From: Streptomyces sp. HD
GTDB lineage: Bacteria; Actinomycetota; Actinomycetes; Streptomycetales; Streptomycetaceae
Length of the DNA stretch: 49,921 bases
Assembly (NCBI RefSeq): GCF_028369295.1
Contig: NZ_JAQMYP010000065.1
Coordinates: 1-49,921, forward strand
Reading direction: 5' to 3'
Position 1 is the first letter of the stretch. Each line of letters opens with the position of its first letter. The translations under genes and the position numbers were made by a program. A model generated the notes under the pieces. It saw only the letters and a program-made list of their open reading frames with translations, was not told the DNA's origin and did no database searches. Below, piece by piece: positions 17,512 through 26,786 of the stretch.

Positions 17512-18123
17512 CTACCGCCCCTTCGCCATCGTTGCCGAGGCCGACGTGATCGCGTCCCTGATGTTGCAGTAGGCCGCGCACCGGCACAGGTTGCCGCTCA
17601 TGGCTTCGGGGATACGGTCCTTGGTGATCCCCGGCTCCTCGCCCTCAAGCAGCGCGACAGCCGACATGATCTGCCCGGAGGTGCAGAAGCCGCACTGGAA
17701 CGCGTCGTGGTCCATGAAGGCCTGCTGCACGGGGTGCAGGCGGTCGCCGTCGGCGATGCCTTCGACGGTGGTGACCTCCTGCCCGTCGTGCAGGACCGCG
17801 AAGGTGAGGCACGACAGGACGCGCTGTCCGTCGAGGTGCACGGTGCACGCCCCGCACGCCCCCTGGTTGCAGCCCTTCTTGGGGCCGGTGACGCCGACCT
17901 CGTCCCGCAGGGTGTCGAGGAGGCTGCTGCGCGGGTCGACGGCGAGCTTCAGGCGCTCGCCGTTGACGGTGAGGGAGACCTGTCGCATCGCTTCGGCGGC
18001 AGCGGGCGTGCCCTCCGCCGGTGCCGCAGACAGATACGAACCGGCCGCGACAGCGGCTCCGACGGCCAGCCCACCGCCGACCACGACGCGGCGACTGGGA
18101 TGAGAGGACACCTCGTCCGGCAT
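17512..18123 (-). CDS. paoA: Tat-exported [2Fe-2S] subunit of PaoA-type aldehyde oxidoreductase
   Basis: Small subunit (203 aa). The N-terminus carries a twin-arginine signal, PSRRVVVGGGLAVGAAVAAG, ending in APAEG, so the assembled complex is expected outside the membrane. Mature domains are a plant-type ferredoxin fold with GCNQGACGACTV plus a later cysteine in VLSC, and a helical [2Fe-2S] domain with FQCGFCTSGQ and GNLCRCAAYCNI. All eight cluster ligands are present. The frame is open upstream to 18525, but that part runs into the GH27 3' end. The ATG at 18123 gives a clean signal peptide. First gene of a four-gene operon; spacing to the next gene is two bases. Confidence 0.92.
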   Translation of the reverse strand: MPDEVSSHPSRRVVVGGGLAVGAAVAAGSYLSAAPAEGTPAAAEAMRQVSLTVNGERLKLAVDPRSSLLDTLRDEVGVTGPKKGCNQGACGACTVHLDGQRVLSCLTFAVLHDGQEVTTVEGIADGDRLHPVQQAFMDHDAFQCGFCTSGQIMSAVALLEGEEPGITKDRIPEAMSGNLCRCAAYCNIRDAITSASATMAKGR

Positions 18124-18233
18124 GGAGTGCCCTGCCTTTCTGTTCGGGTCTTCAGCCTCCGTCCCGGTGGTTCCGGTTACATCTGTCACTTCGACTGGTC
18201 TCGTGGCCCCGCCGCCCCTTGAGGTGGGCGAGG

Positions 18234-20225
18234 TCAAGAGAGGGTCCATTTCTGGCTGGCCTGGCCCTTGCACTGCCACCGGATCAGCTGGGTGCCGTTG
18301 GCGGTTGCCGCACCAGAGGCATCCAGGCACTTGCCGTTGAGGTCGGTGATGGTGCCGTCCGAGTGGACGGTCCACTTCTGGTTGGTGCCGCCGTGGCAGT
18401 CCCAGATGACCACCTTGTCGTCCTCGTTGTCGTCTACGGCGTCGAGGCACTTGTCGCCGTAGACGACGAGTTCGCCGCGCGAGGTCTGCTGGAAGGTCTG
18501 GTTGCGTCCGCCGGAGCAGTCCCACAACTGTGGCTTGGTGCCGTTGATGTGGGCGTTCCTATCGATGTCCACACAGCGGTCGGATACGGCGCCGACGAGG
18601 GCCGCGCCATCGGTGCCGGGGATGCCCTGGACGCGGAGGGCGTCGATGTCGGGGGTAGTGCTGCCGGAGACCGCCGCGAATCTGACTGTGTTCGCCCCCT
18701 TGGCCAGGTGCGCGAGCAGGGAGACGGTCCGATAGGTGGTGGCCGAGCCGGTGGGCGGGAAGGCCACGACGTACTTGTACTGGTTGTTGACCTGGATGGT
18801 GGCCTTGCGGGCGGTGCTGCCGCCGTTGGCATAGGTGATGTCGACGAGCTTGGTGCCCGCCGTGGAGGCGGTGACATTACTGAAGGTCGGAGTGGTGGCG
18901 GTGGTGGTGTCCTCGTAGGTGCTGCCTGAGGCCTCGGTGCCGGAAACGGTCAGCAGAACCGCGTCGTTCGCCGGGACCGAGGTGGTGTAGCTGGTCGCGA
19001 ACGATCCGGCGTCGGTGCGGGTCCAGGCGTTGCGCACGGTGGCGGAGTCCGGGTTCAGGCCAAGGTCGGCCCAGCGGACGGTGATGTTCGCGGCGGAGCC
19101 GGTGCGGTTGAACAGCATGACCGCGCGCTTGCCGGTGCCGGAGAGCACCTTGCCGTAGGCCTGCAGGCCCCTGGTGTCCTCGGCGACCTTGACGCCCTGC
19201 AGGCCGCGCGGGTCCTGGTTGACGGCGAGAACCTCGGGGTTGGTGAGAATGTCGCGGGTCTCCGCGCTCATGGTGGCGACGTTGTTGCCGGCCAGCAGCG
19301 GGGCGCCGGCGATCGACCACAGGCTCATGTGCAGCCGGTTGCGGGCGGCGGTCATTCCGTTCAGGCCGACCATCAGCATGTCGGGGTCGTCGTAGTACCC
19401 GGTGTGCTGGGCCGCGGGCTGGAGGGCCTCGTCGAAGTTGTAGTACATCTTGGTCAGCTGCGGGGTCTCGTCCTTCTGCAGGATGTCGACGCTGGTGCGC
19501 CACAGGTCGCCGTATCCCGGCGCCCAGTTCCACGGCCGTCCGGAGCCCCACTCGCAGAACGACAGCACCAGCTTGCGACCGGTCACGGCCGAGGCGGCCT
19601 CGTTGGCGGCGGCGATCTGCTTGTACGTCGTCTCCTGGTCCAGGCCCTCCACACGGCCGCCGCAGAAGTCGATCTTCACGTAGTCGAAGCCCCAGCGCTG
19701 GAAGGTCTCCAGGTCCTGCTGGTAGTGGCCCTCCATACCGGTGTTGGGCGCCTTGGGCCGGGTGGTGGGGTAGTAGTAGCCGCAGCCGTTCTTGCCCGCA
19801 TCGGTGTAGATGCCGGCCTTGAGGCCCTTGCTGTGGATGTAGTCGGCGATCGCCTTCATGCCGCCAGGCCACATGTTCTCGTCGACGACGATGTTGCCGT
19901 TCGCGTCACGCTGGCCCTGCCACCAGCCGTCGTCGAGGTTGACGTACTTGTAGCCGGCGGCGGCCATGCCGGAGGAGACCAGGGCATCGGCCTGCTGCTT
20001 GATCACGTTGTGGTCGATGCTGCTGAAGAAGCTGTTCCACGACGCCCAGCCCATCGGCGGCGGCGTGACACCTGTCTGATGGGTGCTCACGGCGGCTGGT
20101 TGGGCGGACAGAGGCGCCGAAGGCTCCGGCCGGTCGAGCGCGGCCAGGCCGGCGACGGCGACTACGGCGGCGAGGACCCGGACGGTGATGCGTCTGGTCC
20201 AACTTCGTGCGGGGGTGCGGGACAT
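18234..20225 (-). CDS. Secreted GH27 alpha-galactosidase / beta-L-arabinopyranosidase with lectin domains
   Basis: Exported exo-glycosidase, 663 aa. The signal peptide (RRITVRVLAAVVAVAGLAAL) is followed by a GH27 barrel starting PPMGWASWNSF. The retaining nucleophile is in DYVKIDFCGG (D186) and the acid/base in LWRTSVDI (D247). Their 61-residue spacing equals that of human alpha-galactosidase A. YVNLDDGWW holds the sugar-binding aspartates. After the barrel come a beta-domain, a jelly-roll CBM-like segment (about residues 430-540) and a ricin-type CBM13 with NQTF, NQKW and SQKW repeats. This domain order and length resemble the characterised S. avermitilis GH27 beta-L-arabinopyranosidase, so that activity is a real alternative to alpha-galactosidase. 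GGAG precedes the ATG. First of the downstream-most genes of the galactan locus. Confidence 0.9.
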   Translation of the reverse strand: MSRTPARSWTRRITVRVLAAVVAVAGLAALDRPEPSAPLSAQPAAVSTHQTGVTPPPMGWASWNSFFSSIDHNVIKQQADALVSSGMAAAGYKYVNLDDGWWQGQRDANGNIVVDENMWPGGMKAIADYIHSKGLKAGIYTDAGKNGCGYYYPTTRPKAPNTGMEGHYQQDLETFQRWGFDYVKIDFCGGRVEGLDQETTYKQIAAANEAASAVTGRKLVLSFCEWGSGRPWNWAPGYGDLWRTSVDILQKDETPQLTKMYYNFDEALQPAAQHTGYYDDPDMLMVGLNGMTAARNRLHMSLWSIAGAPLLAGNNVATMSAETRDILTNPEVLAVNQDPRGLQGVKVAEDTRGLQAYGKVLSGTGKRAVMLFNRTGSAANITVRWADLGLNPDSATVRNAWTRTDAGSFATSYTTSVPANDAVLLTVSGTEASGSTYEDTTTATTPTFSNVTASTAGTKLVDITYANGGSTARKATIQVNNQYKYVVAFPPTGSATTYRTVSLLAHLAKGANTVRFAAVSGSTTPDIDALRVQGIPGTDGAALVGAVSDRCVDIDRNAHINGTKPQLWDCSGGRNQTFQQTSRGELVVYGDKCLDAVDDNEDDKVVIWDCHGGTNQKWTVHSDGTITDLNGKCLDASGAATANGTQLIRWQCKGQASQKWTLS

Positions 20226-20263
20226 GCGGCTCTCCAGGGCAGGAAGGGGGAAGGAACGCTGAC

Positions 20264-21925
20264 CTACGGCGTGAGCAGGGCGAGGTTCACGGCGTTGGCC
20301 ATCGCCTGATAGCCGGCGTCGTTGGGGTGCAGTTTGTCGGGGCTGGCGTAGGCGGGATTGAGGGCCTGAGGGTTGCGGGGATCCTGCATGGCCTTGTCGA
20401 AGTCGATGACGCCGTCGAAGGCACCGCTGGTGCGGATCCATTGGTTGACGGCTTGGCGGACCTGCTCGCCCTCGGGCGTGTAGTACTGGGCCCCCGCGTA
20501 AGGCAGGATCGTGCCGCCGATGATCTTCACGCCGACGGCGTGGGCTTGGTCGATCACGGTCTTCATACCGTTCTGGAGATCCGCGGCGGTCACAGGGCTG
20601 GATCCGTTCGGGCCGGTGTTGCTGCCGATGTCGTTGATGCCCTCCAGCAGGATCACGCTTTTGACGTTGGGCTGGCCAAGCACGTCCCGGCCGAACCGGC
20701 TCTTGAGGCTTGGGTTGGTCGACCAGGCGTCGGTCAGTACCCGGTTGGAGCCGATGCCGGCGTTCACGACGCCGAGGGCGGGGCCGCCGGAAGCGGAGTT
20801 CATGCGCCGGGCGAGGTAGTCGGGCCAGCGGCGGTTGGCACCCCAAGTGGAACCGACGCCGTCGGTGATGGAGTCCCCGACGCACACCACGGTTCCGGTG
20901 GCGGTCGAGGAGATGACGTCCAGGCCTTCGAGGAAGTACCAGGACGACTTGTTCGTCGGGTAGTTGCCGAGGCCGTCGTCGGCGACGTGGTTGCCGGAGG
21001 CGACCCAGGCCTGCTGCTGTGCCTCATGGTGCCAAGTGGCGGCGGGGGACGTGCCCGACACGTGGAGGCTCACGAGCTGGTTCGTGTCCGCGGCCACGGC
21101 CATCGGGATCGGGTCGCTGGCGATGTCCTGCCCGGCGGGGATGGTGACGGAGGCCCTCTTGTCGAAGAGGACGGTGCGATGGGTGCCGGGGACGGCGGTG
21201 CCGGGGGCACTGCCTTCCTTGGCAAGGTCGACGGCGTCGATGGTCAGCGGTCCGGTGCCATAGCGGTTGCTGAGTCGGACGCGGAGCTGGGACCCTGCGA
21301 CGGTGGTGTGTGCGACCATGCGGATGCTTTTGTCGGTGAACGATTCACCGTTTTTCATCAGGCCGGCGGTGTAATTGCCGACCCGTGTGAGCGGGGCGGA
21401 GACCGGGGTGAGGGTCCAGCGCTGGTTGTCGCCTCCATTGGACGTCCACTGGATGATCTCGTTTTCGTCTTTGTCCGACGACTGCTTGTTGTCGACGACC
21501 AGGCCATTGGCGGCGTTGACAAGGTTGTAGGCGTCGCCGGCGGGCTGGAGCTTCCATTGCTGGTCGCTGGCGCCGTCGCAGGTGTTCTGGACGAGCTGCG
21601 GAGTTTCGCTCTGCGGGGCAGGGGTGTCCAGACACAGGCCGCTGTTGGCGCTCCTGATGGTGTAGGCGCCGGAGCTGGTCCGGGTCAGCAACCATTGCTG
21701 GTTGGCCCCGTTGTTCGACGTGTATTGGATGACGGGTGCGCCGGGGGCGGTCGAGGCGAGTTTGACGTCCATCAGCTTTTTGCTCGCGCCGTTCGTCAGG
21801 GTGTAGACGGTGCCGGAGACGGGGGCTTGTGCCGAGACCGCGTGGGCCGTAGCGCCGGTCCCGGTCAGGGCGCATGCCGCGAGACCCAGGCCGACCGGGA
21901 CCGCGAGACGTCTTGTTATTCGCAT
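20264..21925 (-). CDS. Secreted SGNH/GDSL esterase with N-terminal ricin-type lectin domain
   Basis: Exported hydrolase, 553 aa. After the signal peptide (RRLAVPVGLGLAACALTGTG) comes a CBM13 domain (about residues 38-180) with NQQW, DQQW and NQRW repeats. A beta-sandwich middle domain follows, then a C-terminal SGNH hydrolase. Catalytic motifs are VCVGDSITDGVGS (Ser352), the oxyanion asparagine in LEGINDIGSNTG, and DKLHPNDAGY (Asp530, His533). SGNH enzymes of this layout remove acyl groups from sugars; deacetylation of a galactan or arabinogalactan side chain is inferred from its neighbours. The ATG at 21925 follows AAAGAGG. The GH27 gene starts 38 bp downstream, so co-transcription is likely. 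Confidence 0.9.
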   Translation of the reverse strand: MRITRRLAVPVGLGLAACALTGTGATAHAVSAQAPVSGTVYTLTNGASKKLMDVKLASTAPGAPVIQYTSNNGANQQWLLTRTSSGAYTIRSANSGLCLDTPAPQSETPQLVQNTCDGASDQQWKLQPAGDAYNLVNAANGLVVDNKQSSDKDENEIIQWTSNGGDNQRWTLTPVSAPLTRVGNYTAGLMKNGESFTDKSIRMVAHTTVAGSQLRVRLSNRYGTGPLTIDAVDLAKEGSAPGTAVPGTHRTVLFDKRASVTIPAGQDIASDPIPMAVAADTNQLVSLHVSGTSPAATWHHEAQQQAWVASGNHVADDGLGNYPTNKSSWYFLEGLDVISSTATGTVVCVGDSITDGVGSTWGANRRWPDYLARRMNSASGGPALGVVNAGIGSNRVLTDAWSTNPSLKSRFGRDVLGQPNVKSVILLEGINDIGSNTGPNGSSPVTAADLQNGMKTVIDQAHAVGVKIIGGTILPYAGAQYYTPEGEQVRQAVNQWIRTSGAFDGVIDFDKAMQDPRNPQALNPAYASPDKLHPNDAGYQAMANAVNLALLTP

Positions 21926-22387
21926 GAGAACCTCTTTCTTGGGTCTTTGCGTGGTGAGGGGCGCGGTGCGGGGCATCCGAAGGTCCGGCAGTCCACCTCG
22001 TGCACTGGGACCACGGAGCTCGAAAGAGCGGGGTTCAGTGGGCAGGGCGGGGCTGGCGAACCAAACGGACTTGCCCTCGGCGGGGATTGAGTGGAGGCGG
22101 GTGGGGTGGGGTGCGCCGGTCAGGTCCCCAACGGTCGTGTGCCGCTCGTCCATCCGGTCAGCAGGGTCGGCTGTGCGGGGCGGGTCGGTGACGGAGTCGG
22201 GGGCGCTGACCACCATGCCGCCTTCGGTGCGTGGCCGCGGACGACCGTCAGCCGCAGACCGAAGGTGTCGATGAGACGGGGGCGTTCCTCGGCCAGGTTC
22301 CGGGCAGCGGCAGGGGCGGATGCCGCTGTTGGAGGTGTCGAGGTGGGGCGGAGATCTCCTGGATGACATGGGATCTCCGCCAGCTTC
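21926..22387. other. 462-bp gap between SGNH esterase and GH59 genes
   Basis: No gene found. A minus-strand frame stays open across it but is Pro/Arg/Ser-rich and shows no domain, and the esterase signal peptide begins only at 21925. It probably holds the esterase promoter. I see no strong hairpin or operator. Confidence 0.4.
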
Positions 22388-24883
22388 CTAGACGGGGAGC
22401 TTCCATTTCTGGTTGTTACCGCCGTTGCAGGTGTAGATCTCAACCTCGACAGGGCTGGTGGCGAACGCCGGGACGTCCAAGCATCGGCCGGACTGTGTGG
22501 CGCGGAGGCTGCCGTCGGCCAGCTGCGTCCACTTCTGGTTGTATCCACCGTTGCAGGTGTAGATCTCGACCTTGGTGCCGTTCGTCGTGGCCTTCCTGGG
22601 GACATCCAGACAGAAGGTGCCGCCGATCCTGATCGTGTCGTCGGCCGGGTGGTAGGTCCAGGTCTGCGCGAAACTGTTGTTGCACCGGTAGGTCTTCACC
22701 CGAGTTGCGTCCTTGAGCTTGCCTTCGGGGAGATCCAGGCACATGTCGGCGATGCCCGAAGGGATGGCGCCGACACGCTTGGGGGTCGGATCGGTCCCGG
22801 GCGCGACCGAGAAGGCGTCGAACTGCTGTGTCTCGTATCCGCTCACCGCCGTCGCGTCGACGGAGTCGACCGTGCCCAGGCCGGCGCGGCCGTGAGCGTA
22901 GGTCGAGTCGGTGACGCTGCCCAGGACTGTGCCGTCGACCTTGGCGGTGATGGTTGATCCCTGCATGGTCAGGGCGACGGAGTGCCAGCGGTTGGTGCCG
23001 AGGGCCGCTGTGGTGCCGCTCTTCAGGGTGGTGAAGTTCGACTCCTTGTCGCTCTTGAGGATCGACCAGGCACCCGTGTCGCTCACCCGCAGACGGTACG
23101 CCTCCAGGCCGTTGTTGTTCCTGCCCTGCATGCCCACGCGGCCGAGGAGTTCCACTGCTCCGGGTTGTTCCAGCATGGCGTCCGCGCTGACGGTGTAGTT
23201 GCTCCACGCGTCGTCGCCCATGAAGGTGTACGGCGCGTAGTACTTCTCCCCGGTCCAGCGGATCGGCTTTGCCGTGGCCATCTGACGCAGACACGTGCCC
23301 CCGCGTCCGCCACCGCAGGTCACGGTCTCGAAGGCGCCGTTCATGTCCGTGAAGTACTTCGGAGACTCGGTGATGCCCGGCGTCTCGAAGTCGTTGTACT
23401 GCGGCAGGCTCAGCGAGCCGACCGCCGGCGCCGTCGTCGAGGCCTTGCCTCCCCCGGCCTTCGTGGTCAGCGTGTAGACGCGACCGGGCTGCAGTGTCAC
23501 GGTGTACTTGCCGTCGGAGGGGGTGACATCGGTGGTGTGCGTGAAGTTGTCATCACCGTACGAACTGTCCGAGTTCGTGTCGACGTTCGTGGCCCACACG
23601 TGAACCTGACCCGTTGACAGCCCGCCGGTGACCTGGACATCCAGCGTCTGCGGGGCGGTGGCCTGCGTCGTCTCGATGATCGTGCTGTAGTTGCCACCCT
23701 CGGGTGCTCGCAGCGTCACATAGCTGCCGTTGGAACGGTCACCACCCAGATAGCCACTGGCGGAATCCTGGTACCTCCATCCGACCTCTGTGAACTGTGT
23801 CGTGTGGCCCATGACCCAGGCGGTCTTGCCGACCCGGTAGTGGCCCGACCAGGGCTGGTTGGCCGAGACGTGCCCATTGAAGGCGAAGTAGGTGTTCGGG
23901 TAGAGCGCACCCATCAGCGGCCAGTTGTAGTACGAGGTCATCCGACCGTCGATGTAGTCCCGGTTGAGGGCCCGCGCCACGTTCGCGGCGCCCGCCTCCG
24001 TGTCCTGTGATCCGTTCTCGCTGGCCCACAGTCGCTTTCCCATGTTCTGGGCCTTCTGGTTGCGGTTCCAGTCGGACAAGGGATCTGTTGTGTTGTACTC
24101 GGGGCAGGCGGTGGTCGCGTGGTTGTTGCCGATGGCTGCCCCGCCCGAGTAGCCGCACGGGTAGTGCACGCCGATGGCGTCCACCGCCTCCCGGAACGCC
24201 GCGTTTCTCTCCATCTCGTCGACGACATCCCAGTTGTGCTCAGCTGCCACGACCTTGGTCGCGTAGCCCTTCGACCTGAGGGCGTTCTTGAGGTCGACGA
24301 ACCACCAGGCCTTCCACCCCCGCTCGTTCCAGCCGCCGAGATAGTCGATCTCCAGGTTGTTCTGCTTTGCGCAGTCCATCCAGCGCATCAGGTAGTCGAT
24401 CGTGTCCTTGGTCCAGAAGTCCCCGCCGCCGACCCAGCCCGGTGCGCCCCAAGCCAGGGCGGAGAACGTGATGTTCGGGTTTCGGGCCTGGGCCTCGCGG
24501 GCCAGCCACCACTCATAGCCGGCGTCGCAGTCCGCCTTGCCCCTGGTGTGCTCGTGGCTGGGTTCGGCGCCGTCGGTGGAGTTGGTGTCCCCTCCGATCT
24601 CAAGCTTGAGTGATTGCAGCGAGGCGCCGACGCCGGGCTTGAACAAGTAGTCGAGGATTTCGTTGCGCTGCCGTTCGGGATAGTCGATCAGCAGTCGAGT
24701 GTTTCCTCCACCTCCGCTGATCGCGCCGGCTCCGTCGAACACCCGGCCTGGCTTGGTGCCGTCGACGGTGATCGATGTCGAGACTGCGGCGTACGCGCGG
24801 GGGGTAGCCACCCCGGATATCACGCTCAGTATCATCGCCATGACTGCGAACAGGGCATAACGGCCCCGGGATATTCGAAGCAC
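22388..24883 (-). CDS. Secreted GH59 (galactocerebrosidase-family) beta-galactosidase with CBM13
   Basis: Exported glycosidase, 831 aa. A signal peptide ends near PRAYAAVS. The GH59 core begins with RVFDGAGAISGGGGNTRLL and has the family signature LKLEIGGDTNSTDGAEPSHE. The acid/base is in YLGGWNERGW (E187) and the probable nucleophile in RLWASENGSQ (E289). The 102-residue gap is longer than in human GALC because of an insertion around residues 240-280. A beta-sandwich and a LamG/GH59 lectin-like domain occupy about 330-690. The last ~125 residues are ricin-type CBM13 with QTW, NQKW and NQKW. GH59 enzymes release beta-linked galactose; a plant-galactan rather than sphingolipid substrate is inferred from context. 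GTG start with AAGGAG six bases before it. Confidence 0.88.
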   Translation of the reverse strand: MLRISRGRYALFAVMAMILSVISGVATPRAYAAVSTSITVDGTKPGRVFDGAGAISGGGGNTRLLIDYPERQRNEILDYLFKPGVGASLQSLKLEIGGDTNSTDGAEPSHEHTRGKADCDAGYEWWLAREAQARNPNITFSALAWGAPGWVGGGDFWTKDTIDYLMRWMDCAKQNNLEIDYLGGWNERGWKAWWFVDLKNALRSKGYATKVVAAEHNWDVVDEMERNAAFREAVDAIGVHYPCGYSGGAAIGNNHATTACPEYNTTDPLSDWNRNQKAQNMGKRLWASENGSQDTEAGAANVARALNRDYIDGRMTSYYNWPLMGALYPNTYFAFNGHVSANQPWSGHYRVGKTAWVMGHTTQFTEVGWRYQDSASGYLGGDRSNGSYVTLRAPEGGNYSTIIETTQATAPQTLDVQVTGGLSTGQVHVWATNVDTNSDSSYGDDNFTHTTDVTPSDGKYTVTLQPGRVYTLTTKAGGGKASTTAPAVGSLSLPQYNDFETPGITESPKYFTDMNGAFETVTCGGGRGGTCLRQMATAKPIRWTGEKYYAPYTFMGDDAWSNYTVSADAMLEQPGAVELLGRVGMQGRNNNGLEAYRLRVSDTGAWSILKSDKESNFTTLKSGTTAALGTNRWHSVALTMQGSTITAKVDGTVLGSVTDSTYAHGRAGLGTVDSVDATAVSGYETQQFDAFSVAPGTDPTPKRVGAIPSGIADMCLDLPEGKLKDATRVKTYRCNNSFAQTWTYHPADDTIRIGGTFCLDVPRKATTNGTKVEIYTCNGGYNQKWTQLADGSLRATQSGRCLDVPAFATSPVEVEIYTCNGGNNQKWKLPV

Positions 24884-25184
24884 GCTGGCTCCTTACGACT
24901 TCGAGGGGTTGGGATGCGCATCCGCCCCGATGCCCTGGCCCCCGGCAGCGACGCGGCGCCGTGATGGCAGTCGTCCACTGACGGCAAGGGGGATGAGCGA
25001 GGGTTCGGGCCGGGGCGGTGCAGCCATCTGTGGCAGGACTGGCACTCGTACGGCTCGCGGTGTTGGGTCCGGATTTACCTGGGCGTCTTGCATGGCCAGA
25101 GGCATGAGCAGGCCCACGGGCTCGACCATCGACAGACCGAAGCCGTACATGGACATTCGCAAGGCGCGATGCAGGCGGGGGCGG

Positions 25185-25228
25185 CCGACGCGGGGGCCGG
25201 TGCGGGGTCGGCCCGGCCCCCGCGTCGG
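25185..25228 (-). terminator. Perfect 16-bp hairpin downstream of the GH43 gene
   Basis: Arms CCGACGCGGGGGCCGG (25185-25200) and CCGGCCCCCGCGTCGG (25213-25228) are fully complementary around a 12-base loop. The hairpin lies 32 bp after the GH43 stop on its strand. There is no T-run, as is common in Streptomyces terminators. It would separate GH43 from GH59 transcription. The rest of the 376-bp gap (24884-25259) shows nothing else apart from the GH59 ribosome site. Confidence 0.75.
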
Positions 25229-25259
25229 GCGGTGTGCACAACCGCGTCGGTTCAGGCGG

Positions 25260-26744
25260 TCAAGCGGTGAGCCGCTTGAACTGCTGGTTGGTGCCGGTTC
25301 CGCACTTGTACTGGATGAGGCGGACATCCTCGGCGGAGCCCTCTGTGACGTCCAAGCAGAGTCCGCTGTGCCGGGCTACCAGGCGGTAGTAGCCGTTGCC
25401 CTGGTCCTCGAACTTCCATTGCTGGTTCTGGCCGCTGCCGCACTTGTACTGGTTGACGAAGGCCTTTGCAGTAGAACCACCTTCGACATCCAGGCACTTG
25501 CCGCTGTGCTGGGCGAGGATGCGGTAGTAGCCGCCGCCCGCGTCCTCCAGACGCCACTGCTGGTTGAGGCCGCCGTTGCAGGTGTATTGGACGACGTGGC
25601 CGTTGTCGGCGGCGGAGTTGTCCTGGACGTCGACGCACTTGTCGCTGTGCCGGGCCACGAGGTTGTAGTAGGGGCCGCCGCCCACGCCCTTGACCGTCCC
25701 CGCCGCCGCGTCGATCTCGACCTTGGGGTACCAGGGCAGGTTCATGGTGGTCCTGGTCGGGAAGGTCAACGGCAGCCAGACGTACGTGGAGTCGTTGACC
25801 GGGCCCTTCCCGTTCATATCGGCGCCGGCCCACCGGTCGCCCATGTACAGGAACGAGGTGTTGCCCGATGTGCCCTCGATGGGCAGGACGAACGTCGTCT
25901 GGGAGTTGTAGCCGATGCCGTCGCCGACCTCCTTCATCTCCGACCAGGGGCCGCCGATGCCGGCGGCGGTGGCGTACATCTGCTGGTTGGGATTCCAGCC
26001 GCTGAGGCCGGAGGTCAGCATGAAGTAGACACCGTCACGTTTGAACAGCGCCGGGGCCTCCCGCTTCTGGCCCGGCCAGGGGTTGGCGACCAACGGATGG
26101 TCGGCGTACCCGGTGAAGTCGGCGTTGAGCTTGTAGATGCGCAGGTCGGCGTTGTCCTTGGTGGCCGTCACGTGGTAGGCGGTCTCACTTCCGTCCGGGT
26201 TCTTGTCCACGTACAGCGTCATGTCCCGGGACTCAGTGGTCTGGGTGGTGTCGTTGCCACTCGGCGGCTGGAAGCTGCTCAGATAGTCATAGGGACCCTC
26301 GATCTTGTCGGCGACGGCGACGGCGGCCCTCGACTCGACGTAGTCCGTGGCGTTCTCCTTGTGCATCCACATGACGAACTTCTTGGTGGTGCTGTTGTAG
26401 ATCACCTTGGGACGCTCGATCTTGGCGGACTTCAGCTCGGGATCGCTCGCCTGGTTGAGGGCATCGCCTACCCACTCCCACGTCTTCAGGTCGGACGACT
26501 TGTAGACGGAGACGGCCTTGAAGGTGTTGTTCGGGTGACGGTTCTCCCCGAACCAGTAGTAGTAGCCATCGGTGTGCTTGATCATCCCGCCGCCGTGTGC
26601 GTCGACGGGGTCGCCATTGGTCCCTATGAAGTCGTGCGGGTTGTCCAGGGTGACCGGGGCGGCCTGGGCGGGCGGCGCGACCACCAGTAGTGCGAGCACG
26701 CTGGCGCAGGCAGCCAGCAACGGCGTGAGAACACGTCTGAGCAT
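25260..26744 (-). CDS. Secreted GH43 exo-beta-1,3-galactanase-type enzyme (GH43_24-like) with CBM13
   Basis: Exported glycosidase, 494 aa. Signal peptide LLAACASVLALLVVAPPAQA is followed by a five-bladed propeller beginning PVDAHGGGMIKHTDGYYYWF, the pattern of the exo-beta-1,3-galactanase subfamily. The catalytic acid is in GQKREAPALFKRDG (E229). GYNSQTTFVLP places a glutamine (Q282) 53 residues later, where this subfamily has Gln instead of the usual GH43 base. The C-terminal ~130 residues are a three-repeat ricin-type CBM13 (LNQQW, QNQQW, TNQQF). Such enzymes release galactose or branched galactose from the beta-1,3-galactan backbone of arabinogalactan proteins. ATG at 26744 with AAGGAG; a longer frame to 26885 lacks a signal. 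Confidence 0.88.
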   Translation of the reverse strand: MLRRVLTPLLAACASVLALLVVAPPAQAAPVTLDNPHDFIGTNGDPVDAHGGGMIKHTDGYYYWFGENRHPNNTFKAVSVYKSSDLKTWEWVGDALNQASDPELKSAKIERPKVIYNSTTKKFVMWMHKENATDYVESRAAVAVADKIEGPYDYLSSFQPPSGNDTTQTTESRDMTLYVDKNPDGSETAYHVTATKDNADLRIYKLNADFTGYADHPLVANPWPGQKREAPALFKRDGVYFMLTSGLSGWNPNQQMYATAAGIGGPWSEMKEVGDGIGYNSQTTFVLPIEGTSGNTSFLYMGDRWAGADMNGKGPVNDSTYVWLPLTFPTRTTMNLPWYPKVEIDAAAGTVKGVGGGPYYNLVARHSDKCVDVQDNSAADNGHVVQYTCNGGLNQQWRLEDAGGGYYRILAQHSGKCLDVEGGSTAKAFVNQYKCGSGQNQQWKFEDQGNGYYRLVARHSGLCLDVTEGSAEDVRLIQYKCGTGTNQQFKRLTA

Positions 26745-26786
26745 CGTTGCTCCTTCGTGAACGGGAGGGCGGCTTCGGGAAGGAGA

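Noticed and set aside
20226..20885. N-terminal extension of the GH27 frame
   Set aside because: It overlaps the esterase C-terminal coding region, is Arg/Pro-rich and lacks a signal; the ATG at 20225 has GGAG and a signal peptide.
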